Made by a program: the position numbers and the translations under genes. The notes beneath the pieces were generated by a model. That model saw nothing but the letters and a program-made list of their open reading frames with translations, was not told where the DNA came from and ran no database searches. Positions 20,401 through 31,505 of a stretch of DNA of 51,500 bases are shown in pieces; the first letter of the stretch is position 1; every line of letters begins with the position of its first letter. Location: positions 385,953 to 437,452 of the forward strand of contig CM030937.1 in NCBI GenBank assembly GCA_018136815.1, written 5' to 3'. Origin of the DNA: Isochrysis galbana (lineage: Eukaryota > Haptophyta > Isochrysidales > Isochrysidaceae).

Positions 20401-21087
20401 AGGGATGGGAAACCTCCCCCGCCTTCACAGGCGGCGGAGATGGAAGGGGGGGGAGCGGCGGGATGGCAGAAGGGGGGAGGGGGGAGAAGCCCTGCGCGGA
20501 GGGGGGAGAGTGGAGGAGGGGGGGGGGGGGGAGGGGCGGCGGGGGGGGGGGGAGAGGGCGCTCGCGTTCTCGCGGGAAGGTGGGCTCATCTTCCACAGGG
20601 GGAGAGAGGAAAAGGGGGTCGCCTTCTTCCCTCTCTTCGCCGGTGGCCCATCCTCACGCCACCGTCTCCTTCCTCCTCCTCTCTCTCTCTTTCTCCAAGT
20701 CTCTCAAACTCTCTCTCGCCCTCCCCTCTCTTTGCCTCTCCCGCCCCCCTTGCCCTCCCCCCCCCCCCGCGCGCCCCCCCCTCCCGCCTAACTGCAGAAA
20801 CGAAAGATCTCTCTCTCTCTCTTCTCCGCCATCTGGCCGCTCTCGCGCCGGGGGAAGAGGGGGGGGGGGGGGGGAGACGAGGTCGAAGCAGATCGAACGA
20901 GAGCCCCCGCCACTCACTCCTCTCAGCTTTTCTCTCGTCCTCGATTGCTTTCCTCTCTCTCAGCTGCCCCATCCCCACACTCCCCCCCCACTCACTCTCG
21001 CCCCTCCTCGTCCTTCCCCTCCCCCCCCCCCTCTCCCTCCCGCTCCCCCTCCCAACCCCTTCCCCACACACGCACGCACGGCCCACC
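20401..21087 (+). promoter_or_regulatory. G-rich to C/T-rich leader of the pseudokinase gene
   Basis: The plus strand is strongly G-rich at about 20440-20580 (runs of 10 or more G), then switches to C/T-rich up to the start codon, with CTCTCTCT blocks at 20680-20720 and 20808-20822. This is probably promoter and 5' UTR. No TATA box was identified. Confidence 0.4.
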
Positions 21088-22737
21088 ATGATGGGATACG
21101 GCCGCGTGGAGGAGCACCTGCAGAGCGCACAGATCGACCAAAACCCCCTCCTCGCCACTGGCTCCACCGGCCCCGTGGTCTCTGCCCAGCTCACACACCC
21201 TCCCTACTCGGATGTCGCGGTCAAAATAATCTCCAAAGGCCACTCTGACCTCGACCTGTGCCCCCACGCGACATCGACGCACCCAAACGTGGTGCACGTG
21301 ATCTGCCGGCTCCAGGACGTCCAGGGTCGGCTCTGCGAAGTGCGCGAGCTCATGAGCGGAGGAGAGCTCTTCGATGAGGTTGCAGAGATGGGTGCGATGG
21401 CTGTGCGTGATGCCGCCAGCTTCATCTTCCAGGCCGCGTGCGGCGCCGCGCACATGCACGCTCAGGGATTTGCTAGCGGGCAACTGCGGCTCGAGCACTT
21501 CCTCCGCGACGCCTCGGGTAGCAACGTCAAGTTGCTCCCTTTCCGCAACCTGATTGGAGGCACCCGTGGAGACACTCCGTCCGTTCGCCTACGTGAGCTC
21601 CGGCCCCTCGACCCGCCAGAGTGGCGCGAGCTTGCCCTCGAGCGTAGCCACGGCGGAACATACGGCCGGTTTGCACCGCGTGAGTCCCTTCCGGCCGCCG
21701 ATGTATGGGGCCTCGGCATCGCGCTGGCCACCATGATGGATGGCGAGCCCCCGTTTGCCTCTACGGACCCAGCTGAATGCTCAAAGTTTGCAGCGGCCCA
21801 GTCGGAGTCCCGCCGCCGGCGCTCTCGCTCGGCTGCGGAGCGCAGCCTCGCCGACTTGGCGCCGACTGGTCCCACGCTCGCATGTGCTGGGCTTGTGGGT
21901 ATGCTGCGCAGCCTCGTCTCCTTGATGTTGGAACCCGATCCAAGCGTTCGCCCGTCTGCCCTTTCCATTGCGAGGCACCTCGCCGGATCTGTGCAGCACC
22001 TTGTCGATCCAGTGGGCTGTAGCGTGCCTCTTGCCTATGGCGCTCTCTCCCTTGATAGGACTCGCATGGTTGACTCGCCAGAGGCATCGCTTCTTGGGGA
22101 GGCCACCTCTGCCTTCTTCTCTGATGGTGGGTATGACACACCTGCCGACAATCAGAGCCTTGCCTCCTTTTGCGATGGCGAGTGCTCACCCACCGTTCGC
22201 CTCGATGGAGACCTTAACGCGTCAGCCGCAACCGTGACTTCTGAGACGAACAGTCAAGCGGCAGCCGAACAGCCGCTCTATCATAGCCGCTCGGCGAGCC
22301 GCTCTTCGACTGGGGCGCTGGCCAGTGGCATTGGCAAGCGGAACGCCACAACCGGACGTTGTAAGTTGTTCAACACACTACTCAAAGCTGCCATCGAGGG
22401 CACAGTCGACGACCTGAACTGCCCGCTCAGCCGCTCGTCATCATCAACATCTGTGGAAGCTGACGCAGGCCTCCCGCGCGAGGATGCCGGGAGCGCATCC
22501 ACGTCCCAGCGCCTCACAGATGTGTCGGAGCACAGTGTGGGCAAGAAGACGTTCGTTGAGCACACTGTACGCAAGGCAATGGCACACGGGTCCATTCGGA
22601 GGAGCTCGCCGCTCAGCACCACGTCTCTACAGGTCCGAACGCCAAATCCTGCTTTCTCGGTCGATTCCGAAACGAACAACCCAGCCGCGGACTCAAACTT
22701 GCCTCTAACGCCGTCACGCTGGCTCTTTGGCCGCTGA
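21088..22737 (+). CDS. Protein-kinase-fold protein, probable pseudokinase
   Basis: Intronless, 549 aa. The start is the ATG in the context cccaccATG; an open frame upstream is pyrimidine repeat. A kinase fold spans residues about 20-330. There is a degraded glycine loop (GSTGPV, 25-30), VAVK with Lys46, a hinge-like ELMSGGELFDEV, and subdomain IX ADVWGLGIAL with Asp205, followed by DGEPPFA. This is CAMK-like in layout. The catalytic loop reads GFASGQLRLEHF (127-138) instead of HRDLKxxN, so the catalytic Asp and the Asn are missing. The DFG position reads PFR (151-153). Phosphotransfer is therefore unlikely. The 220-residue C-terminal tail is Ser/Thr-rich and unstructured. A scaffold or allosteric role is inference. 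Confidence 0.75.
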   Translation: MMGYGRVEEHLQSAQIDQNPLLATGSTGPVVSAQLTHPPYSDVAVKIISKGHSDLDLCPHATSTHPNVVHVICRLQDVQGRLCEVRELMSGGELFDEVAEMGAMAVRDAASFIFQAACGAAHMHAQGFASGQLRLEHFLRDASGSNVKLLPFRNLIGGTRGDTPSVRLRELRPLDPPEWRELALERSHGGTYGRFAPRESLPAADVWGLGIALATMMDGEPPFASTDPAECSKFAAAQSESRRRRSRSAAERSLADLAPTGPTLACAGLVGMLRSLVSLMLEPDPSVRPSALSIARHLAGSVQHLVDPVGCSVPLAYGALSLDRTRMVDSPEASLLGEATSAFFSDGGYDTPADNQSLASFCDGECSPTVRLDGDLNASAATVTSETNSQAAAEQPLYHSRSASRSSTGALASGIGKRNATTGRCKLFNTLLKAAIEGTVDDLNCPLSRSSSSTSVEADAGLPREDAGSASTSQRLTDVSEHSVGKKTFVEHTVRKAMAHGSIRRSSPLSTTSLQVRTPNPAFSVDSETNNPAADSNLPLTPSRWLFGR

Positions 22738-24055
22738 GCGGATCTATTTTTTCACCATGCCCATCGTCTCGTGCGGCAAACCATGTGTCGCCGAACAGCG
22801 CATGGATGGTGCGCCCTTGTCGAAGGCGCCCGGCTGTTCCGTCTGACGCGGGCTGATGGAGCAACCGCTCCCATCCGCCCGCTCGGGAGCGGCTCACAGC
22901 TTCCGGGCTTATTTGAACTTGCCCCTCCTACCACTCGCATGACACCGCATACCACCAAACGCCCGCCTTCCTCCGGCGCGTTCACCCCTGGCTGAGTGTA
23001 CGCCTCCGAGGAGTCGACCACCGCCGTCTCGCTGAATTGGCCGGCTCTACGAGAAGTTGAACTCCTACTTTACTCCCATCCGTCACATGGAGCCTGTTCA
23101 TTAGCAGGATTTCGATCCAAGAGTGGAAGATTTTGTTCTGGTAGCCACAGCTGTTGGCTGCTACTCCTGCTAGCGATCTGCGCCCGCAGCTATGTAGTTA
23201 TTGCCGGCACCTCTCCGCCACGATATCCGGATTTTCAATCGTCCATCTTCATGTGCCTTCATGGTTCCCGACCTTACCCAACCGGGTGGATGACGTTGCC
23301 GCATGGATGCTCTTTCATCCCTCGCCCATATTCTCGATTGTTCATAGCCATGCCTTTGTTGTCTGCTCAAGTTGTTCAGGCTCCACTTGCATCGTTCACG
23401 ACATTCATCGGGCCGGACCGGGAATTGCTGCGCACTTTTTTGCTGCTTATTTCAATGTATCACGCGGGATAGGGTCGATTAATCCTGTAGTCGTGGCGGC
23501 AGGCACCGCATCTTAGTCGTCACGAGATTGTTTTTTGTTGAGTTGAGGATTGATGTGTGTGTTGGGCTAGACCTTGTTCTCTAGTCTCTAGCTGGCTATG
23601 GCTTCTTTAGGTTCAAGTGACGAAAACAACTTCTTGATAATCTACGGCCGCAGCGTGCGCTAGCTAACTGAGACAAAAAGCGTTCGCATTTGTCATTTGT
23701 CCCCACCCTTGGCCACTAGGGCCTAACAAGAGTCGCCGGCAACTTTCCGAGCAACGCTTTGGGGTGCTTGACCGTGCGAGCACGAGCAATTTCAGGGGCC
23801 AGGCAACATTAAGCAACAACGAGTAACTACCGAGCAATTCTACCTCTAGAAGAGCACCTAATGATTTTTGGACGCGGTTGCCGCCTTTTTTGACACCCGC
23901 TCCCAATAACCACAACCACCCACCCGAGGTGTTGCATTGGCGGGCATGCAAAACAAAACCTTTTGAAATGCTTCTCGCCTCGCGCGTGGCCTTGGTCCCT
24001 TGGATAGTAGCCACGCCCTAACTCTAACTCCTTTCACTCCCCCTCCTACCTTGCC
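22738..24055. other. Intergenic
   Basis: No gene recognised. A 158-codon frame at 22996-23472 does not begin with ATG and looks like 3' flanking sequence of the pseudokinase gene. Confidence 0.45.
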
Positions 24056-24235
24056 TTGCGGGTTGCAGCAGTGAGCTGGCGAGCTGGCCACGATAGGCTA
24101 GGGCCAGGAGCGACGAGCGCGATCCAGGCGAGCCTATGGGGATGGGGGAGGGGGGGGGTTGAGTCAGTAGGGCAGTCTGCTCCTGGCAAGCCATACATAG
24201 GCCACAGGCCAACCTACTTTTATAAGTGGGGGGGG
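24056..24235 (-). mobile_element. 5' fragment of the short retroposon family
   Basis: On the minus strand the block encoding MACQEQTALLTQ matches the MACQEATALLTH block near the 5' end of the complete copies and is followed by related Pro-rich sequence. Only about 180 bp are recognisable. Confidence 0.55.
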
Positions 24236-24450
24236 TTCAGTAAGGAGGTTCTGCTATGGTGGGCATGCAACCACAGCAAGTTCCCTACCTGGGCATCCGC
24301 GGCAAGGATTGCTGTTAGCATGACTCCCAATTCGGCTTCGTGTGAGCGTGTGTTCTCATTACTTGTTAGATGTTAGTTAGGCCCGAATCGTTCGGCCTCT
24401 CTCGCTACGATCAAATACAGCGGCGGCGTTGATGTTGCGATACAACAATA
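24236..24450 (+). pseudogene. hAT transposase C-terminal remnant
   Basis: The frame reads VLLWWACNHSKFPTWASAAR, then SMTPNSASCERVFSLL. This is the hAT C-terminal dimerisation motif (WW, P, A-R, S/T-xx-SERxFS). A stop follows at 24376, but another frame continues with RSASLATIKYSGGVDVAIQQ, resembling the segment that usually comes next. A frameshifted, truncated relic; no N-terminal catalytic part is nearby. Confidence 0.6.
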
Positions 24451-25171
24451 ACCATCGGGAGAAGTGTGTGTGATGTTGTAATGTTTCTTGTGTGTTACAG
24501 CTATGTCACATCTGTGCTTGTGTGATAAGTGATGTAAGATGTAAGTTAATGTGAATGGGTTGACAACGACAACGAGAGCAACAAGCAAGTATAGCAACAT
24601 AATAACAACATAACCACGCAAAGTGCGTAAGAGGTGCGATAAACGCGAGGCGAGTTGCGAGTTGAGCGCGTGTTTTTTTGTGGCTTTCTTAAGTAAGAGA
24701 AACGTGTTGCGGATGTACTTGCATCACGACAAATTGCCACAAGTTTGACCAACAGTTTGGGTGGTCCGCCACAAGAATCCCGCAAGAACGGCCGACAAGT
24801 TTGGGCAAGTCGGGCTAAAAGTATTGACCTGGCCCTAAGAAGTTCTTAATACATTTTAATCTTAGTACTGACTACCAAATATCAAGCTGATATAACGTCA
24901 TGATATCAGGCCTAACTAAGGTCTCCCAAACCCGATAACCTTTGACCTGACGGCCCATCCGGGCATGTATGTGCGGCAAGAATATCATAAGGAGATTTTC
25001 TGTTAGCGCTACCACTCCCAAAACAGCGTTCAGCTTCGCACCACCACCCCGCTCACAACCGTTGACATTTTTGGTAATAATATTTTTTTAGCTAACACGA
25101 TGCGCCCTCGGCGGTACCCCCAACACCGCCACCAAGCGCGCGTGTAGTCACGCACAAGGGCTAGACGAACA
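24451..25171. other. Intergenic, AT-richer
   Basis: No gene recognised; includes the presumed 3' UTR of the glycosyltransferase gene on the minus strand. Confidence 0.45.
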
Positions 25172-28036
25172 TCAGTCCGACACAGTGATGACAACTTTCT
25201 CCAAGTCACCACACCGTATACTTAGAAGTTCTGGCCAATGCGTTTCGTTCACAAGGTGTTGTTGGCCCATAAAATCTAGGTACAACGTGTTTGGATCGGC
25301 CTTCAACAAGCCCCATTTCCCAGTGCCCCATGGTGTTTCCACGACACCTTGAGGCCCAAACCTGAATCCCTTAATGCCTGCCCATCGAATGGGGCCGGAT
25401 GCGGCGACGAGCCGTCGCGCCAGCGCAGACACGCCGGTGGGGTCGCCTAGACCTTCACGAGGAGCGTTTCGACACCACTGGCCCGCAGCAAGTCCTACAC
25501 CCCAGTGCCATGCATGAATGCCACCAGCGGCCGATCGCTTGCTCGGCTTGCCCACTCCTGCGCCTAAATCTGGGCCAAGACCAAAGTAGTGCTCGTATAA
25601 GTCTTCCATGCGTGGTAGCTTCTCTGGGTGATAATTTACGTGGATCGAGACGGGTCGTAGGCGCTCTAGGAGCTGCTGTTTCGTGCGCAAGTAGCGAAAA
25701 TAGGCCTTGGTATTCATAAAACACAGGTACGGCATCACACGTACAGTGAGGCCGTGTGAAGGGGCACCGTGTGTCGCGACGTACCACATCGCCTCGTTGT
25801 ACGCCGTCTGATCCCAACCACCGGCGCCTGACTCCATCCGCGCCTTCAGCCCACGGAGAGCACGTTCCGTCGGGCGTGTTGCCCGAATGTAAAATAGGCC
25901 CGAGTTGCGCGCCGAGAGGCGCAGCCTAGGCGGCGTGCCCGGCGCCTGGAACCATACGTATCCGTACGCTGAGACATCGTCCCACCCATCCGTCATGCCC
26001 TCGATGTCCGAATCCCGATAAAGCGCAGGGAGAGTGAACCTACGTGTGCGCAAGAGGGAGGGCGGGGTGCACGGCGTCCTGATACGGGGATGACCCGGAG
26101 TGCAACAAACCCACCCCATTCGTGATCAAGGCGTAGGGCCATGCACGCACGGATTTTGAAGCCAAAGTACGTCAACGTCCGAGAGCAAGACGGACGCCCC
26201 TATGCTCACGAGTTCGAGAAGCACGGCAAATTTCAGCCCAGAGGTGGCGTGGTTGTCAGTCGACCCAGTGTGTGAACGCAAACGGCGTACATATGCATTA
26301 CCCCCTTGCTGATGTACGAAGTTTGCAGTCGTCTCGTCAAGCGCGGTGACCAAGCTATTGTGGATCCCAGCGGCCTGAAGACCGCGCAGAAAAAGTTGCA
26401 GCATCGGCAGAATGTTTTTGTTCGACACCGCGACCAGGATCTCGCGGTCAATGGCAATCTTCTCGACCAACATACAGAGTTCACGCATATCTTCGTTTGC
26501 ACTACATGATGATTGGGAAGGCCAAGTTTCGCCAACAGGAACCACCCATTGAGCTGGGCGTGGACGCGGCGAGTTGAGCGATGCGTTCAATGCTCTGCAG
26601 CCATGCCCCTCGAGAATACGACGCTCCGATGCGCGCCAGTCGAGCGAGTCCAGAATCTCGTTTGCATCACCAAATCGGACTTGTAAGGAGGGGCCCATTG
26701 CTTGTGGATCAGCCGCGGGCGCTTCCATCTCAGCAGTTGACGTGCCACCTATGTGTTTGACCGCACTCTGCGCCCCCGCCTCTTCGAAACCTGGACGGAG
26801 CACCGCTGTAGCTACTTTTTCAACCTCGCGTGTCGCAACCTGCGCGGCCACCGTGCTTGCTTCGGCTAGGATACCGTCGATACTTCCCATGTGAACGAAG
26901 CAATCGCGCCGTAAGATGCGCAAGCTAGCACCCGGCCGAGCCTGTGCGTCGTACGCTGGTTGTAAGACCAGCCGAGTCAACTGCCACGCAGCCCAGAGCA
27001 CAGGACCAGTCAGACTGTTGGCCGATCTTGGTTGCGCGTAAGCACGAAGATAGCCATCCAACTCCTCCAGCGATGGGCTCATCGCTAACGCTCGAGAGAA
27101 AGCGTTTGCAAGCTCAAACGCGGCCTCAGTTGGTTGCAAGGCAACGACGGTGGGATCGAGAAGTGGCGTCGTCATAGTCTGAGCGTAGGCAGACCAACCC
27201 ATCGGAGGATCAGATGTACCGACAACCATTCCTCGATCCGGCTTCCCGCCCACTTCAGCAAGCTGCGCTGCCTCAACATCCACGTCGCGGGATATGTGTG
27301 TCCACGGATTTGCCAGCCAAATAGTGGTGTCCGATGCAATGCCTGCTGGAGCCACCCAGCTGCCAGGAGATGCAACGACGGCCACGCCTACTCTAAGAAG
27401 CGCAGCAGTAGCCCGCCACAATGCCGACGTCGCGCCGTACTCACCGGTCGCAGATGGCACACGCCACCACCCAATGTCGAGCCGTTGTGCCAACTCTGCC
27501 TCTGCATGCGTGGAGCAAATCAAAAGCAGCCGAGAGCCAACAGCTCGCTTGGCCATGCGCAGTCGGGTGATCAACACCTGGAGTCGATGGCTGTCGTCGG
27601 CTGCTCTGCGGGCGCCATCGGCCACACCCAACAAGAGCAGTTCGCCTTCCGTGCAGATGTGGGAAGTGCTGATCTTGCAGGCGGAGAGGCGTATTCCATC
27701 CAGCTCGCGAGGACACGTCGTGGGTTTTTGTATGGGATTTAGAGACTCCTGCCCAGACGCCGGCCCAGGCGCCGGTCCACAACGGCTAACGACGGTGACC
27801 GAGGCCGGTGCTATCGTCTCAGGGAGCCAGAACGAGGGCGGGAGCGCAAGCAAGGCTTCAGTGGTCTGTGGCCCCTCGCTGATGGCTGGCGTTACGAGCA
27901 TAGCGGCGTTTGGGCTGACCGAGACACGAGGGACGGCGGTGCTCGTGGAAGGTGGAGGAGGTGGTCTCTGCCACACCAGGATGAGCGCGCCCATCGCCAA
28001 CGTGAGCAGCACCCAGCGGAGACGGAGGCGGGGCAT
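25172..28036 (-). CDS. Type II membrane glycosyltransferase, GT77-like
   Basis: Two exons, complement(26151..28036) and (25172..26039), with a 111-bp intron (GTGCGT...TAG) splitting the Pro codon of LWLQNP; about 917 aa. The N-terminus has a short basic stretch and one hydrophobic anchor (WVLLTLAMGALILVW), typical of a Golgi type II enzyme. The C-terminal domain fits the nucleotide-diphospho-sugar transferase family seen in plant RRA/XEG113 arabinosyltransferases and RGXT. It has the acceptor-side helix KFAVLLELVSIGASVLLSD, the metal-binding DVD (620-622), YRDSDIEGMTDGWDD, NSGLFYIRAT, WDQTAYNEAMW and HVNYHPEK. The N-terminal 430 residues may contain a decayed second copy of the fold lacking DxD. 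Likely role: transfer of a pentose or galactose to cell-surface glycoprotein or polysaccharide; the exact substrate is unknown. Confidence 0.85.
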
Positions 28037-28339
28037 CGCCCCACCGGGCGCCAACGCCGTCGCGACGGTGCCGCCCGGCCGGCCGAGAAAGAAAAAGAAA
28101 AAGAAGGAACCCTGCAGCGTGAAGATGAAGGTCGATCTTCATTTCCCATCGGGAATCGGGAAAAGGTATGAAAACGTGAAAACGCTAGCACATCGCACAC
28201 CTCATCAATCGATCATGATCGCTCTTGCGTCCCCTCTCCAACCCCGCCCCCCTCTCCAACCCCGCCCCCCACTCCTCGCGGTGCGGCTGCCCGCCGACTA
28301 TTGTTGGTGTCGCTGCATGGTGTACTCCTAGACTCCTAG
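28037..28339. promoter_or_regulatory. 5' flank of the glycosyltransferase gene
   Basis: Next to the start codon the gene's sense strand has a T-rich pyrimidine tract (complement of gaaagaaaaagaaaaagaag, 28085-28104). Further up is a tandem duplicate tccaaccccgcccccc (28246-28270). Confidence 0.4.
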
Positions 28340-29060
28340 ATGGGAAGTACGGAAGTAAGTACGTTTGTACCGTTTCTCTACGAGGACCAAAAACAGGCCC
28401 GCATCGAAGACTCCTTTGAGCAAATGCTCCACCGCCTCGATCTTGTTCTTGAACGCCTCCGTTGGGCCGGTCTCACTTGCAAAGCGTCCAAGTGCATCTT
28501 GTTTGCCACCAAGGGCCAAGGGCAAGGGCGAATACCTGGGCCATGTCGTATGTCGTGTCTCGCCGGGGCCTGGAAATGGATCCCAAGAAGATTGAGGTCG
28601 TTCGCTCTATCAGCCCGCGCGACATCAACTCTATCGAAAAGGTCCGCTCCTTCCTTGGCTTGTGCTCATACTACCGTCGCTTCATCAAGGGTTTTGCCCA
28701 CATAGCCGCTCCTCTCACCGACCTCACGCGCACGGGGGTCGACGTCGCCACCGTCTCCCAGTCGCCTGAGTGCCAACAAGCGATTCGTCGCCGTATCGAC
28801 CTCATCACTCATCACGTCTGCGCCGGTGCTCGCCGCCCCTCGCCATGACAAGGAGTTTATCGTCATAACCGATGCCGCAAGCACCCTAGGCATTGGTGGC
28901 GTCCTCTCCCAGGTCGATGATCATGGGCATGAGCATGTTGTCGCCTTGTCGCCTACTATGGTCGACGACTAACAGCTGCAGAACGCCACTGGAGTACCAC
29001 CGAAGTTGAGTTCCTCGCCACCCTCGAGAGCATCCGCACTTGGCGCCCCTACCTATTCAA
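28340..29060 (+). pseudogene. Ty3/gypsy RT-RNase H remnant
   Basis: The fragment runs from the end of reverse transcriptase into RNase H, in at least three frames. Pieces in order: LDLVLERLRWAGLTCKASKC, EYLGHVV, MDPKKIEVVRSI and KVRSFLGLCSYYRRFIKGFA, TDAAS-type RNase H start (ITDAASTLGIGGVLSQ), and RHWSTTEVEFLATLESI. These match the Ty3/gypsy order (GHxVS, FLGLxxYYRRFI, T/SDAS). Frame changes near 28520, 28545, 28810 and 28950 and an in-frame TAA show it is dead. Protease, integrase and LTRs are not seen nearby. Confidence 0.9.
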
Positions 29061-29092
29061 AACATCTGAGCGTTAGTACCACTACTGCCACT
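29061..29092. repeat. 32-bp copy of a transposon terminus
   Basis: Identical over 32 bases to 34321-34352, the left end of the small inverted-repeat element there. It abuts the RT remnant exactly where similarity to RNase H stops. Confidence 0.8.
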
Positions 29093-30160
29093 GTTGCGGG
29101 TAAAGAAAGGGGGGGCCTTGTACACTTCCCCCCCGTGCGTTCTGTTTTTTAGGTCTTCCCGCGCGACTCCCTCTCCGTCGCCGCGCCCCAGCCCCCTTTC
29201 TCCCAGTATCTTCCCGTATCGGTCCGCCCCCCCTCTCCTCTCCTCTCCCCGGCTCCCCCGCGGAAGCCCTCTCCCCTCTCTCCCCTCCCGTCTCTCCCCG
29301 AGTGCTTCCTTGATTGAGTTTCCGGCCACCTTTTGTCTATTTCTTTCCCGCGCGATTCCCTCCCCCCCGCGCGTGACGTTTTTCCCTCCGTGTCCTGACT
29401 ACGCTTTGCGCCACCGCTCGAGCGCTCTCTGTGCCCCCTCGTCCGTCCTTCGTCCCCGTTCTCGTGCTGCTGCGCCCCGTGATGGCTGAGAGCGCGCCCA
29501 AGGTGTCGTTCCGTCAATTGTGGGACATCAGTCGAATTGAGCGATCGAATGTCCACAGTTGTATAGAGCACAATTTTAAATTTAAATGCAGACTAGCATA
29601 ACAACTTTTTTTCTCTGCTTTCCCCCGCGGCGCATGTTCCCCCGAGGGGGACGCCGTGTCAACGCTTTTCCTCTGCGTTTCCTCTAAGGCCGACAATTAC
29701 ATAAACACACGGTTTAAGAGATTTTTCGCACGGAGCACCTGTGATTACTTGCAGTCACATCGGTGCGCACGCCGTGCATGGGCACGGCGCGATGTGCATC
29801 GGTCCCCCCGCGGAGACGCCGTACGTGCGCATGTCAACTTGTTCCCCTGCCTCTAGAGAGCAGAGGCACAAAGAAGAGTGAAAAGAGTGACAATGACAAA
29901 GAGCATGTGCGGCGAGGCCGGAAGCGGGGAATGCGGCCACGAGAGGTTTTTTCTGGGGCAAAAGCTACATATTTTCCCACATATTTGGGCAAGTTTTACA
30001 TATTTTCCACATATTTTCCCCACATATTTGGGCACGAAAAACTACATATTTTCGCTCAGGCCTAGCTCTCAGCCTGAGCGACTGAGCGAGGGGTGGGCAG
30101 CCGGTAGCTGCCGTCGCCCTGCGCTCTAGTGCTACCACCGCAGAGTCTGTGATCTAACAG
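29093..30160. other. CT-rich and repeat-rich non-coding DNA
   Basis: 29150-29470 is CT/C-rich. 29961-30053 holds at least six copies of acatattttcc or acatatttgggc. No gene recognised. Confidence 0.5.
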
Positions 30161-30164
30161 TAGA

Positions 30165-30290
30165 CTGGTGTTAGACAAGCATGTTCTAACACCAAAATTG
30201 GCAGGTGTTAGACAAAGTCTAACACCTGTCTCAGGAGATGTTAGACACCCTCCGAGCCGCAAAAGTCAAAAGTCTGACAGTGTCTAACAC
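30165..30290. repeat. Cluster of tgttagac / gtctaaca inverted repeats
   Basis: At least seven half-sites of gtgttagac or its complement in 125 bp. 30203-30213 and 30217-30227 make a perfect 11-bp hairpin with a three-base loop. Confidence 0.85.
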
Positions 30291-30644
30291 CGGCGAGGGG
30301 GGTCGAGACGGGCCTCAGAGGCCCCGAGAGACGAGAGACGAGCCCATCCAAAGGGGTGGGGGAGGCCCAAACATTTGAGGGGTGAGTGGTCGAGAGCAGC
30401 CCACAGGGTAATTCGGGCATGTGGAGGTCGAGGACCGAGGACGGTCGAGATCGAGCGATGCGAGCGTTCGGATCGACTCGCGGGGGTACCATGTTCGAGT
30501 AGAGCGCGTGAGACAGCCGTGGGCAGGCCCATACCGAGTAGCGAGACGAGGGCTAGGTGTAGCATGGTCTTGGCGACGCAAAGAGGGGACGAGATCGGAG
30601 GACACCTAATTAAGGGTACACCAACGGATAAAGGTACCCAGCTT

Positions 30645-31277
30645 TATAGGACGAGTCCTACAATGTAGGACGACGTTGTGAACTATGAAGACACGGTTAA
30701 ATCTAGGAATGGGGAGCTAGGATTTGGTTTCTGTGTTCATCTCATTGCCCTCATTGAGTCCTCCTAGAGGCTCAAGACACCATTCTCAAAGCATAATGAG
30801 TTATTTGCCACTCGCGGAAGCCTTCTCGGCAAAAAACGGCGTTGTCCTACGAATTGCCGCAAACACCTGAGGACACGATTTGAGGCTCATGATGAGCTCC
30901 CTAGAACTTGCTCCCACGAGATGAAATGCTCTTTGGCATGGGTTCTTTTCGACCTTCAGTGGAGACCAAGCTTGGTTTTGAAGCCCAATGAGAGTTTTGG
31001 CTGCTTTTGCCTCTTGCGGGGCAAAAACAAAACTCTCGACGCACCCGGTGGCCTCCGATGGCCGAAGTACTCAGTTCACGCTGGAGCCGAAAGCTCGGTC
31101 AAGACGAAGTCTACAGCCTTGGCCATAGTGGGAGCTAAGGATCTCAAGACTGAGTTGGGACTATCCTTCAGTTGGTGGGAAGTCCCAATCCTTCACTCTC
31201 GAAAGTTGTGTGGCTTTCAAGCTCAGGGTCCTACAAATACACCGAAATCGTAGGACGCGGTCCTATAATGTAGGACG
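30645..31277. repeat. Segment bounded by repeated aggacg palindromes
   Basis: The motif aggacgngtccta followed by aatgtaggacg occurs at about 30645-30672 and again at about 31250-31277, in the same orientation. The 600 bp between may be a small mobile unit. No gene recognised inside it. Confidence 0.5.
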
Positions 31278-31505
31278 GAACTTTTTAGCCGCCAAGGCAC
31301 ATGGGGACTATGAGCCCCTTCTAATACAAAGCTCCAGACAGGTTGTCTCTCTGTGAACCAAATATAGGCTTAGTTCAGGACGCAATAAGTAGACCTGGGG
31401 AGGGGGGGGGAGGGGGAGGGGGGGGGGGGGGGCGAGCGAGAGGAGGGGGAGAGGGAAGGGGAGGGGAAGGGGGACGGGGGGGGCCTGGCGCGCTGTCGTC
31501 CCATC
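31278..31505 (+). promoter_or_regulatory. G-rich 5' flank of the channel gene
   Basis: 31397-31490 is almost all G with scattered A on the sense strand, directly before the ATG at 31506. It is compatible with the upstream purine block of other genes here. No core promoter element recognised. Confidence 0.35.

Noticed and set aside
24960..25060. Second hAT relic
   Set aside because: A few words resemble the dimerisation motif, but frames are interrupted and the similarity is too weak.
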